A stretch of 64,000 nucleotides of DNA, from contig NZ_JAEINV010000007.1 in assembly GCF_016342705.1 (NCBI RefSeq), positions 154,381-218,380 of the forward strand, written 5' to 3'. This stretch comes from Lutibacter sp. (GTDB lineage: Bacteria > Bacteroidota > Bacteroidia > Flavobacteriales > Flavobacteriaceae). The notes under the pieces were generated by a model. It made no database searches. It was given only the letters and a program-made list of their open reading frames with translations, and had not been told where the DNA came from. The translations under genes were made by a program, and so were the position numbers. This document shows, piece by piece, positions 44,876 through 53,128 of the stretch; position 1 is the first letter of the stretch; every line of letters begins with the position of its first letter.

Positions 44876-45648
44876 TATTTTAAAGATTTCTCTAAGGCTT
44901 TTAGTTCAACGCCTAATTGATTAAGCATAGTGGCAATACTACTAATTTTTAATTCGTGCTCGTCATATTCCTGTGTATTAATGCTGCAGGTAAATTCCCA
45001 TAATTCAAGAACTTCATTTGCAGGTACATAATAAGGATCGTACTTGCTGTTATCCGAAACTAAAAGGAGCATATTATGTTCTTCAATTTTATCAAAAACA
45101 CGTTTGTAAACTATGCCGTCATTTAATGTGAGAATAATGTATGTTTTTCCATTTTTAAGTTGGCTAATACTTTCAATAAACCGAGCAACAATATAAGAAC
45201 CACTTTTTACGGGTAGCATAGAATCTCCTTTTATTGGAAATGCTCTATGTGTTCCTGTAGGTAAAAATGGTAGTTTTATTTTAGCTAAGTGCTCTATATA
45301 TTCGGGATCTGAATAGCCACGTAAATAACCAGCAGAAGCTTCTATTGGAACAATTTCAATCATTTCTTCATCTTGATCATTAATAGTAATTGGAAACAAA
45401 AGACGATCAGTACCAATTTTTAATAAGGTTACGTCTTTAACTTTGGTTAAATCATTTTTCACTAACATATCAATGCTAATTCCAAAATAATTAGAGAGTT
45501 CACTTAAAAAATCAATAGGGGGAACGGCTCTATTTTCTTCGTAAGAACTAATTCTTGAGCGAGAAACATTTAGATTATGAGCAAATTGCTCTTGGGTTTG
45601 TTCTTTTAAAGTACGTAAGTGCTTAATGTTGTTTGATAAATAATTCAT
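44875..45648 (-). CDS. XRE-family repressor with S24 (LexA/CI-like) peptidase domain
   Basis: A 257-aa regulator. The N-terminal XRE helix-turn-helix (about 1-65) contains LRTLKEQTQEQFAHNLNVSR and RISSYEENRAVP. After a linker, the S24 domain begins with ASAGYLRGYSDPEY, in which Ala-Gly resembles the LexA/CI self-cleavage site. The catalytic Ser lies in RAFPIKGDSMLPVKSG and the Lys in GIVYKRVF. A C-terminal coiled helix follows. Proteins of this layout respond to DNA damage by autoproteolysis. The start at 45648 (MNYLSNNIKHL) is chosen over an upstream in-frame codon that lacks homology to the HTH. It is coupled to the nuclease gene. Confidence 0.88.
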   Translation of the reverse strand: MNYLSNNIKHLRTLKEQTQEQFAHNLNVSRSRISSYEENRAVPPIDFLSELSNYFGISIDMLVKNDLTKVKDVTLLKIGTDRLLFPITINDQDEEMIEIVPIEASAGYLRGYSDPEYIEHLAKIKLPFLPTGTHRAFPIKGDSMLPVKSGSYIVARFIESISQLKNGKTYIILTLNDGIVYKRVFDKIEEHNMLLLVSDNSKYDPYYVPANEVLELWEFTCSINTQEYDEHELKISSIATMLNQLGVELKALEKSLK

Positions 45649-45731
45649 ACAGCTAAATTTGTAAACTTGTTTTGCTAAAATAATGAGCAATATAGAATTA
45701 TTTTATGAAATATTAAAATATATTTAAAAAT

Positions 45732-45758
45732 AAATCCCTGCTTTTTGAACAGGGATTT
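45732..45758 (-). terminator. Terminator after the 34-aa basic protein gene
   Basis: Perfect 9-bp stem AAATCCCTG/CAGGGATTT (45732-45740 with 45750-45758), followed on the minus strand by a T-rich tract. It lies 6 bases past the stop at 45764. Confidence 0.8.
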
Positions 45759-45763
45759 TGAAA

Positions 45764-45868
45764 TTAATCGTATTTAGATTTTTTATCTCTTTTGGCTGCC
45801 TTTTTTTCTTTAGCAGTTTTAAGAGGCTCTTTTTTTACATTTTTTTTAGCATCTTGACTTTTTGCCAT
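45764..45868 (-). CDS. Very small Lys-rich basic protein, 34 aa
   Basis: In the 305-base gap between the repressor and the histidine kinase genes, an ATG at 45868 opens a 34-codon frame: MAKSQDAKKNVKKEPLKTAK, then more Lys/Ala/Arg ending KSKYD. It is followed at once by a strong terminator, which supports expression. The highly basic, Lys/Ala-rich composition suggests nucleic-acid binding or ribosome association, but no family can be named. The start MAK and lysine periodicity resemble the 51-aa protein encoded at 49463-49618. Confidence 0.6.
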   Translation of the reverse strand: MAKSQDAKKNVKKEPLKTAKEKKAAKRDKKSKYD

Positions 45869-45995
45869 TGTTTAAAATTTTAAATGTTAACATTAAACTT
45901 ATAAAGTAAAATTACTTATAATTTTTTTAATATAAAAAAATTATAGCAAACCAATGAAAATTAATGCGCTATTAGCATTTTAATTTTATAAGAGA

Positions 45996-47369
45996 CTATA
46001 GTTTATGCTTTGGAAGTTGTATAAAAACTTTAGTTCCAGTAGTTTCTGTACTTTCTATTTTTATACTTCCATTATTTTTCTCTAAAAATTCTTTAGCTAA
46101 TTTTAGACCAAGACCTGTTCCAGATTCATTATTTGTGCCTTTTGTACTTGTTTCAGTGTCAATATCAAAAATAGCCTTTAAATTTTTAGAAGCAATTCCA
46201 ACACCAGTATCTTCAATACAAATTTCAATATTATTTTCTTTAATATTTTTTGATGTAATAGTTATTTGTCCATTATTGGGCGTAAATTTTATTGCATTAG
46301 ATATTAAATTTCTAAAGACAGTCATAATCATATTATGATCGCAATAAACCGTTTCATCTTCTCCAATTTTTACAGAAACATTTAAATTTTTAATTTCAAC
46401 ACTATGTTTCATTAATAATTGAACGGAATTAATAATTTCATTTAATTTAAGTTGTTTAGGTTTAATTTTAATTGTTCCAGATTCGGAACGAGACCATTGT
46501 AATAAGTTTTCTAGTAAATTAAATGTTTGTTTAGAACTGTTTTGTAATTTCTTTAAAAATTCTTCCATTTTATCCGAAGGCATTTCTTTATGCCGATCTA
46601 TAAGCATCTCAATCATTTGGTTGTAAGTGCCCAATGGACCTTTTAAATCGTGTGCTATAATTGAAAAAAATTTCGTTTTATTTCTGTTTAAAAGTTTTAA
46701 TGTTTTGTTGTTAATTTTAATTTCTTTTTCTTCAACTTCTTTTAAAATTAATAATAAAATCATAGGAAACGAGAATGAACCAACCACAAGAAATAAATAA
46801 GATATTATTTGAACGTGATTATCAAAATTTAACGCTTCAAGAGCTTCTTTCAAATAAGCCCAAATACTTCTGTAAACAAATGTTGCACCAATGAATACAC
46901 ATAAGAAACTTACCAACTCTTGAATTTTTGTTTTATTCTTTTTGAAAAACAACATTAAACCTCCAGATATATAAAGAAAAGAAATAAAAACAGATATTAT
47001 TACTATTCTATTTACTTCAGAAGATTTACTAAAAAGCATAAAAATGAGTGAAAATACAATAGGTATTATACTGTAATATTTAAATAGATTATTATTAAAT
47101 TTTTGGTTGGCCTTAAGGATACAATAAAGATCCAAAAATACAGCAAAAATTAAAAAAACATTAGCTATTAATATGCTATAAAACCACGAAATATTGCCTC
47201 TTAATGCAAATAAAATCCACAATATTGCATACAATAATTTTGATATAATGAAAATGGTTAAAATTGGATTTTTTACTTTGTAAAAAATAACATATACGGA
47301 TAAGAAAAAAATAATCAAATAATTTCCGAGGGAGAAAATGTAAAATAAAGTTTTAACATCTATATTCAT
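45996..47369 (-). CDS. Membrane sensor histidine kinase
   Basis: A 457-aa two-component kinase. Residues 1-215 contain about seven hydrophobic helices (IFSLGNYLIIFFLSVYVIF, SILIANVFLIFAVFLDLYCI, VVGSFSFPMILLLIL) and no obvious extracellular sensor domain. The kinase core has the phospho-acceptor H-box FFSIIAHDLKGPLGTYNQ (His240), N-box RNLISNAIKFTPN, G1 DTGVGI, F/G2 GTGLGLKLAKEFLEKNNGS. A partner response regulator is not adjacent, so it is an orphan. It is transcribed divergently from the S9 peptidase. Confidence 0.92.
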   Translation of the reverse strand: MNIDVKTLFYIFSLGNYLIIFFLSVYVIFYKVKNPILTIFIISKLLYAILWILFALRGNISWFYSILIANVFLIFAVFLDLYCILKANQKFNNNLFKYYSIIPIVFSLIFMLFSKSSEVNRIVIISVFISFLYISGGLMLFFKKNKTKIQELVSFLCVFIGATFVYRSIWAYLKEALEALNFDNHVQIISYLFLVVGSFSFPMILLLILKEVEEKEIKINNKTLKLLNRNKTKFFSIIAHDLKGPLGTYNQMIEMLIDRHKEMPSDKMEEFLKKLQNSSKQTFNLLENLLQWSRSESGTIKIKPKQLKLNEIINSVQLLMKHSVEIKNLNVSVKIGEDETVYCDHNMIMTVFRNLISNAIKFTPNNGQITITSKNIKENNIEICIEDTGVGIASKNLKAIFDIDTETSTKGTNNESGTGLGLKLAKEFLEKNNGSIKIESTETTGTKVFIQLPKHKL

Positions 47370-47523
47370 GATGCAATAAATCTAATGATAGCAATTTAGT
47401 AAAATTAAAAATTAAAAAATACTAATTAGTACTTAAATTTATGTTTTTTTGGATTTAGTTTGTAACAATTGTTTCAGTTGACCAATGAAAAGGACTATTT
47501 AAATATTAATTAAAATAAAATAC

Positions 47524-47531
47524 TAAATTTG
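47524..47531 (+). promoter_or_regulatory. -7 promoter element of the S9 peptidase gene
   Basis: TAAATTTG matches TAnnTTTG, 29 bases before the ATG. The 191-base divergent spacer also holds a 12-base dyad TACTAATTAGTA at 47420-47431 of unknown meaning. Confidence 0.5.
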
Positions 47532-47560
47532 TTAATTGTTAAAAAAAACAACTAATTAAT

Positions 47561-49468
47561 ATGTATAAGTTTATTATAAGTGTTCTGTTTATATCTTCAT
47601 GTTTTTATGTAACTGCTCAAAATGTAATGACGCCAGAAATTTTATTACAATTAAATAAAGTTTCAGCAAAAGGTATTTCAAAAGATGGGAAAAGTATTGT
47701 TTACTCAGTATCTAAATACAATAATGATTTAAGTGGTTCCAACACAGTTTTTTATTCAATACCCATTGAAGGAGGAAAAGCAACAATTTTAAAAGACTAC
47801 AAATCATTAATTTCAGATAAAAATGTATCTCCAAATGGAGCACATATCATTTCAACTTCTGAAGTAAAACTTCAAAATATTGCAGGATTAGATTTTTATA
47901 ATGATGTACCAAAATCTAATGTTCAAATTTATGATGCACTAAACTACAGGCATTGGGATACATGGGAAAATGGAACTTTTAGTCATATTATGTTTAAATC
48001 AACCGGAAATGAAAACGCGGAACTTATTGATATTATGCCAAATGAACCTTATGATAGTCCAACAAAACCATTTGGAGGATCAGAAGATTATATTTGGAGT
48101 CCTGATAGTAAAAACATTTTATATGTTGCAAAAAAGCTTAAAGGAACTGAATATGCAATAAGTACAAATACAGATATTTACGAATATAATTTAGAATCAA
48201 AAATAACCAAAAACTTAACTGAAGAAAACAAAGGGTATGATATGCAACCTTCTTTTTCTTCAAAAGGACAATTGGCTTGGTTACAAATGAAAAGAGATGG
48301 TTACGAAGCGGATAAAAATGATATTATTGTAAAAATTAATAATGAATCGGTTAATTTAACAGCCAATTGGGATGAAACTGTTGATAGTTTTATTTGGCAA
48401 GACAAAGGTGAAAAAATTTACTTTATTGCTCCAACTTTTGGAACTATGCAGTTATTTGAAATTACCATTCCTACTTCAACAAAAAAAATAAGCAAACCAA
48501 AACAACTCACTGAAGGTCAGTTTGATGTAAGTGGAATTGTAGGGCAAGTTAATAATACAATGGTGGTGAGTAGAAGAGATATGAATCACGCAATTGAGTT
48601 ATATTCTGTAGATTTAAAAACTGGTAAAATGAACCAGCTTACTCATGAAAATGATGAAATTTATAAGGGTCTTGATTTAAGTACTGTTGAAAAAAGAATG
48701 GTAAAAACTACGGATGGAAAAGATATGTTAACTTGGGTAATTTATCCTCCAAATTTTGATCCTTCAAAAAAATATCCAACAATTTTATATTGTAAAGGTG
48801 GTCCGCAAGGTCCGTTAAGTCAATCATATTCTTTTAGATGGAATTATCAATTAATGGCTGCAAACGGATATATTATTGTTGCTCCTAGCAGAAGAGGAAT
48901 GAGTGGTTTTGGAGTGGAATGGAATGAACAAATTAGTAAAGATTATGGCGGACAAAATATGCAAGATTATTTGTCTGCAATTGATGATATTTCAAAAGAA
49001 TCGTATGTAGATACTGATAGACTAGGAGCTGTAGGAGCGAGTTATGGAGGTTATTCGGTATTTTATTTGGCAGGAATGCACGAAGGAAGATTTAAAAGTT
49101 TTATAGCACACGATGGCATGTTTAATTTACGCAGTATGTACGGAACAACAGAAGAATTGTTTTTTGTAAATTGGGATTTAGGTGGTAATTATTGGGATAC
49201 ATCAAATGCTGCAGCTCAACAATCTTTTGAGAAATTTAATCCGGTTAATTATGTGGATAAATGGACAACGCCAATTTTAATTATTCAAGGAGGAAAAGAT
49301 TATAGAGTGCCAGTTGGGCAAGGTTTAGAAGCTTTTCAGGCAGCGCAGTTAAAAGGAATTAAAAGCAAGTTATTGTATTTTCCAGAAGAAAATCATTGGG
49401 TTTTAGATCCTCAAAACAGTTTAGTTTGGCAACGCGAATTTTTTAAATGGTTAAAGGAAACCTTATAA
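47561..49468 (+). CDS. Exported S9-family prolyl oligopeptidase/acylaminoacyl-like peptidase
   Basis: A 635-aa peptidase with a signal peptide (FIISVLFISSCFYVTAQ). The N-terminal beta-propeller (about 20-370) is followed by the alpha/beta-hydrolase domain. The catalytic triad is Ser494 (GAVGASYGGYSVFYLAG), Asp580 (IIQGGKDYRVPVGQ) and His612 (PEENHWVL). It belongs to the DPP-IV/acyl-peptide hydrolase branch and probably removes dipeptides or acylated residues from peptides in the periplasm. It is a single gene, divergent from the histidine kinase, and its 3' end overlaps the 51-aa basic protein gene by 6 bases. Confidence 0.93.
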   Translation: MYKFIISVLFISSCFYVTAQNVMTPEILLQLNKVSAKGISKDGKSIVYSVSKYNNDLSGSNTVFYSIPIEGGKATILKDYKSLISDKNVSPNGAHIISTSEVKLQNIAGLDFYNDVPKSNVQIYDALNYRHWDTWENGTFSHIMFKSTGNENAELIDIMPNEPYDSPTKPFGGSEDYIWSPDSKNILYVAKKLKGTEYAISTNTDIYEYNLESKITKNLTEENKGYDMQPSFSSKGQLAWLQMKRDGYEADKNDIIVKINNESVNLTANWDETVDSFIWQDKGEKIYFIAPTFGTMQLFEITIPTSTKKISKPKQLTEGQFDVSGIVGQVNNTMVVSRRDMNHAIELYSVDLKTGKMNQLTHENDEIYKGLDLSTVEKRMVKTTDGKDMLTWVIYPPNFDPSKKYPTILYCKGGPQGPLSQSYSFRWNYQLMAANGYIIVAPSRRGMSGFGVEWNEQISKDYGGQNMQDYLSAIDDISKESYVDTDRLGAVGASYGGYSVFYLAGMHEGRFKSFIAHDGMFNLRSMYGTTEELFFVNWDLGGNYWDTSNAAAQQSFEKFNPVNYVDKWTTPILIIQGGKDYRVPVGQGLEAFQAAQLKGIKSKLLYFPEENHWVLDPQNSLVWQREFFKWLKETL

Positions 49469-49618
49469 ATTAGTACTTTCCTTAGATTTTTTAATAATAG
49501 CTTTTAAACGCGCTTTGTGAGCAAGTTTAGCTTCTCGTAACTTATCTTTTTTTCGATTTATAAGTTTTGAGTGTAATGCTTTGTTTTCAGTATTTTTTGC
49601 GCGTCCTTTTTTAGCCAT
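49463..49618 (-). CDS. Small Lys/Arg-rich basic protein, 51 aa
   Basis: On the minus strand an ATG at 49618 opens a 51-codon frame: MAKKGRAKNTENKALHSKLI, then NRKKDKLREAKLAHKARLKA and a tail ending in ESTNL. It fills the 213-base gap between the S9 peptidase and endonuclease III genes; its stop overlaps the peptidase 3' end by 6 bases. More than a third of the residues are Lys or Arg, and the pattern fits a single amphipathic basic helix. I cannot name a family. It resembles in start and composition the 34-aa protein at 45764-45868 and could bind nucleic acid or ribosomes (inference). Confidence 0.65.
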   Translation of the reverse strand: MAKKGRAKNTENKALHSKLINRKKDKLREAKLAHKARLKAIIKKSKESTNL

Positions 49619-49681
49619 CTATATTTTTTTTGAATACATTTTAAGTTGCAAAGTTACACTATTCAAGTTTAGGAAACGTAA

Positions 49682-50329
49682 TTAGCTTTTAAGGTCGTTT
49701 AAAACCGATTTTCTACCAATAGTTTTGGTAATAATATCGTTTTCAATATTCCAACTTCTGGCGGGAGAATATTCACGTCCGTAAAAAATGATTTGCAAAT
49801 GCAATTTATTCCATAATTCTTTGGGAAATAAACGCTTCGCATCTTTTTCCGTTTGTACAACATTTTTACCATTGCTTAAATTCCATCGATACATTAAACG
49901 TTGAATGTGTGTATCCACAGGAAATGCAGGAACACCAAAAGCTTGGCTCATAACAACGCTAGCAGTTTTATGTCCAACTGCTGGTAATTCTTCTAAATCT
50001 TTAAAGTTTTGAGGAACTTTTCCGTGGTGTTTTTCAATTAAAATTTTTGACAACCCATAAATTCCTTTTGCTTTCATAGGTGATAAACCAACAGGTTTTA
50101 TTATTTCTCTAATTTCTTCAACAGAAAGATGTATCATATCATACGGATTGTCCGCCTTTGCAAATAAAATGGGCGTAATTTTATTCACACCTTTATCGGT
50201 GCTTTGAGCAGACAATAAAACCGCAATTAACAAAGTGTACGGATCTTTATGATCTAACGGAATTGGAACTTCAGGATATAAATTTTCAAGTGTATCAATT
50301 ACAAATTGAACTTTTTCTTTTTTTGTCAT
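49682..50329 (-). CDS. nth: Endonuclease III-type DNA glycosylase without the Fe-S cluster
   Basis: A 215-aa HhH-GPD DNA glycosylase/AP lyase for oxidised pyrimidines. The helix-hairpin-helix ELPAVGHKTASVVMSQAFG holds catalytic Lys121; PAFPVDTHIQRLMYRW holds Asp139. These match Lys120 and Asp138 of E. coli Nth. The C-terminal part, where E. coli has the four cysteines of a [4Fe-4S] cluster, reads FYGREYSPARSWNIENDI and contains no cysteine. It is a single gene. Confidence 0.93.
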   Translation of the reverse strand: MTKKEKVQFVIDTLENLYPEVPIPLDHKDPYTLLIAVLLSAQSTDKGVNKITPILFAKADNPYDMIHLSVEEIREIIKPVGLSPMKAKGIYGLSKILIEKHHGKVPQNFKDLEELPAVGHKTASVVMSQAFGVPAFPVDTHIQRLMYRWNLSNGKNVVQTEKDAKRLFPKELWNKLHLQIIFYGREYSPARSWNIENDIITKTIGRKSVLNDLKS

Positions 50330-50423
50330 ATTAATTTTAAGGTATAATGTTGTAAATATACAAAGTTTAAAAAGGTTTTAAAATATATAAAAAATGTAAT
50401 TAGTTTTATTGTTTTACACTTAG

Positions 50424-50431
50424 TATATTTG
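50424..50431 (+). promoter_or_regulatory. -7 promoter element before the interrupted TlpA-like gene
   Basis: TATATTTG fits TAnnTTTG, 28 bases before the ATG at 50460. A TTG at 50409-50411 is too close for a standard -33 element, so the promoter is only tentative. Confidence 0.4.
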
Positions 50432-50459
50432 ATATAATATGCTATTTGATTAAAAATCT

Positions 50460-51584
50460 ATGAATAAGATAATATATGCAATTGTATTAATTATAATAAT
50501 TAATGGTTGCAAAGAAGTTAAATAGAACAACTACTACTCTGTAAAAGGAAAAATAGAAAATTTTAAAGGAACTATTTATTTAAAAAAGGCAATTGATAGT
50601 GAATATTATCTAAATAATGTAATTAAAGATATTGCTGTTGTAAAAGACGGGGAATTTGAATTTAAAATAAGTAAAAAAAACGCAATTCCATTACCATTTT
50701 ATATTGAAACTGATAAAACAAGAACTTTTCGTTTTTTATTAGAACCCGAAAATCAACAAATAATAATTGATAGTTTATATTACAATGTTTCTCCGAAAAT
50801 AATCTATAAAAATTCAACAATTCTAAATGAAGAATTAATTTTAAAAGAAAGAAGAGCATTAGCCTTAAACGAATTTAAAGCTGAATTCGAGAAAATTCAA
50901 AGCCCTAATTTTTCGAAAGATTCCATTGAAAAATTTGCATTTAATGCTAGAAAAAAATTGAATGAGCAATCATATTTAACAATTACAAATTTTATTAAAG
51001 ACTACCCAAATTCATATGTAGGTTTTTGGGAAATCGCCATAAGTATTAGTTATAATGGATATAATGAGGAGCTTGAAAATGCATACAATAATCTTTCCGT
51101 TAAAATAAAACAATCAGAAGTTGCTAAAGTCTTTGAAAATAATATTACTAATGCGAAAACATTGAAAATAGGCAGTTATTTTCCCAAAATAAAATTGAAA
51201 AATAAAGGGTTAAAGGAAGTTGAATTTATTACTAAGAAAAATTCAAGTCCGAACTATACTCTCATTGATTTTTGGTTTAGCTATTGTGGCCCTTGTATTG
51301 CGCAATTTCCAAAATTGAAGAAGTTACATGCAGAGTATAATTCAAATCAATTAAAAATTATTAGTATTTCAACGGATAAAACTAAAAATATTGATAATTG
51401 GTATAAAGTAATGGAAAAACATACTATACCTTGGTTAAATTTATTAGATGAAAATGGAGTAAAAACTACAGGATTAGGAGTAAATTCTTTTCCAACAAAC
51501 TACCTTTTAAATAAAGAAGGTATTATTCTAAAAAAGAATATTTCATTAGTTGAATTAGAAGAACTTTTAAAAGAAGTTGAATAG
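50460..51584 (+). pseudogene. TlpA/thioredoxin-like lipoprotein gene interrupted by an in-frame TAG
   Basis: An ATG at 50460 begins a lipoprotein signal peptide MNKIIYAIVLIIIINGC (acceptor Cys17). It is followed four residues later by TAG at 50523-50525. The same frame then continues without any other stop to 51584: a DUF4369-like beta domain (YYSVKGKIENFKGTIYLKKA, VVKDGEFEFKI), a helical middle, and a thioredoxin domain with the active-site motif FWFSYCGPCIAQFPKLK. No ATG or GTG restart precedes the TTG at 50958, which would give only the last 208 aa without a signal. The gene is best read as a recent nonsense mutation, a sequencing error, or a readthrough case. It is the first gene of a patch of similar lipoproteins. 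Confidence 0.8.
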
Positions 51585-51625
51585 AAATTTAAAAAAAAAT
51601 ATTTCTGCAATAAAAAATAAATTCC

Positions 51626-52999
51626 ATGAAATTAAAAAGCTTATTACTAATATTTCTAGCTATATTATTAGTTAATTTTTCAAAAAATGTCAAAAAAGGA
51701 ATAGACTATGTTATTATTTCTGGCAAAATTGAAGATGTAAATATTGATAGTCTAATGATATATGATAAAGATTTTAAGCCTATCCAAACAATTCATCTTT
51801 CAAACGACTTAACTTTCATTGATACATTGTTTATTGCAAAAGGTTATTACTATTTGGGAGATTTTAAAACGTCGCCAAAATTATTATTTTTAAAACCATC
51901 ATATAATTTAAAGACTAACATATTTTCAAATGATGATGGATTCTCAATATCATTTGAAGGAAATGGAAGTGAAGAAAACAATTATTTGCAAGAGAAAGAA
52001 AAGAATAATATAAAATTAAAGCCAGTAATAAATTATAAATATTACATGAGTCTTAATGAAAAGGATTTTTTAAAATTATCTGACTCCATTAATAGTGAAA
52101 AAACAAATTTTTTAAATAGCTATATTAAGCTAGATAGTGATTTCAAATATTTTGAATCCTTTTCTTTAAAATTTGAAAACAGTCAGTTTATTGATAGCTA
52201 TTCTAAATGGAAAGGAGAATTTATTGGGGATAAAAGTTTAAGTGTTTCAAAAGATTTTCCAAATCCATTTTTAAATTATGATATTTCAAATGAAAAAATG
52301 TTACCACACCCAAAATATTTAGTTTCAATTCTTTTAACTTTATCTAACAAACATCATTTAAATATTGGATTCCAAAATATTAATTTAGAATATTTACAAA
52401 TTATAGATGATGAAATTAAAAGTCAGATTATAAAAGATAAATTGATTTATGAGCATGTAAATCAAGGGATTAGCCAAACTAAAGAATTAGATAGTGTGTA
52501 TACTAAATTCATGTTAATAGTAAAAAATCAAGAATTTCGAGATGATATAAATACCAATTATTTAAACCTTAAAAAAATATCTAAAGGAATTGTATCTCCA
52601 ACTTTTGAGTTATATGATATTAATAACCATTTAGTTACTCTTGAAAGTTTGAGAGGTAAATTAGTTTATGTTGATATTTGGGGAACTTGGTGTTTTCCTT
52701 GCATACAAGAAATTCCTTCTTTAAAAATAATTGAAAAAGAATTTAGAGATGAGGATATCTATTTTGTAAGTATTTGTGTAAGAGACAAAAAAGAAAGATT
52801 TGAAAAATTTGTACAAGAAAAAGAACTTTTTGGAATTCAGCTTTTTGCACCAGATGCTGATATTTCTTTTTTTAAAGAATATCAATTGAAAACTGTTCCA
52901 AGATATATACTAATTGATAAAACAGGAAGAATAATTGATGCAAATGCTTATAAACCCTCAGATCCGAAACTGAAAGAAAAAATATTGGAAAATTTATAA
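51626..52999 (+). CDS. TlpA-family thiol-disulfide oxidoreductase with altered lipobox
   Basis: A 457-aa exported protein. The hydrophobic N-terminus (KSLLLIFLAILLVNFSKN) looks like a lipoprotein signal in which the expected cysteine is a phenylalanine (TTT in place of TGT/TGC), so it may be a membrane-anchored or cleaved protein. Residues 30-110 form a DUF4369-like beta domain, the middle is helical, and residues 325-457 are a thioredoxin fold with VDIWGTWCFPCIQEIPSL (Cys356, Cys359) and the cis-Pro segment TVPRYILIDK. It probably reduces or shuffles disulfides in the envelope. It follows the interrupted paralogue by 41 bases. Confidence 0.85.
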   Translation: MKLKSLLLIFLAILLVNFSKNVKKGIDYVIISGKIEDVNIDSLMIYDKDFKPIQTIHLSNDLTFIDTLFIAKGYYYLGDFKTSPKLLFLKPSYNLKTNIFSNDDGFSISFEGNGSEENNYLQEKEKNNIKLKPVINYKYYMSLNEKDFLKLSDSINSEKTNFLNSYIKLDSDFKYFESFSLKFENSQFIDSYSKWKGEFIGDKSLSVSKDFPNPFLNYDISNEKMLPHPKYLVSILLTLSNKHHLNIGFQNINLEYLQIIDDEIKSQIIKDKLIYEHVNQGISQTKELDSVYTKFMLIVKNQEFRDDINTNYLNLKKISKGIVSPTFELYDINNHLVTLESLRGKLVYVDIWGTWCFPCIQEIPSLKIIEKEFRDEDIYFVSICVRDKKERFEKFVQEKELFGIQLFAPDADISFFKEYQLKTVPRYILIDKTGRIIDANAYKPSDPKLKEKILENL

Positions 53000-53083
53000 T
53001 ATGGATTACAGCAATTCATATAAAAAATTGCTTAAATCAATAAAAGAGAAATTTATAACAAAAATAAATTAATTTTAAACAAG

Positions 53084-53126
53084 GAAAATTGCGTTTTCAA
53101 ACTTGCAATTTTTCATATACTATTAC
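53084..53126 (+). repeat. Hairpin-bearing intergenic repeat, copy A
   Basis: A 43-base spacer element with 8-base inverted arms AAAATTGC/GCAATTTT (53085-53092 with 53105-53112) followed by CATATACTATTAC. It is similar in sequence and fold to the element at 54241-54287. It lies just upstream of the DUF5700 gene and could also be a weak terminator of the preceding gene. Confidence 0.5.
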
Positions 53127-53128
53127 CA

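Noticed and set aside
47420..47431. TACTAATTAGTA dyad as operator for the kinase or peptidase gene
   Set aside because: Only 12 bases of very AT-rich sequence; such dyads are expected by chance in a spacer of this composition.
50523..50525. Programmed stop-codon readthrough (for example selenocysteine or pyrrolysine) at the TAG
   Set aside because: No hairpin or other recoding signal is evident next to the TAG, and the position (linker after the lipobox) has no catalytic role. A mutation or base error is simpler.
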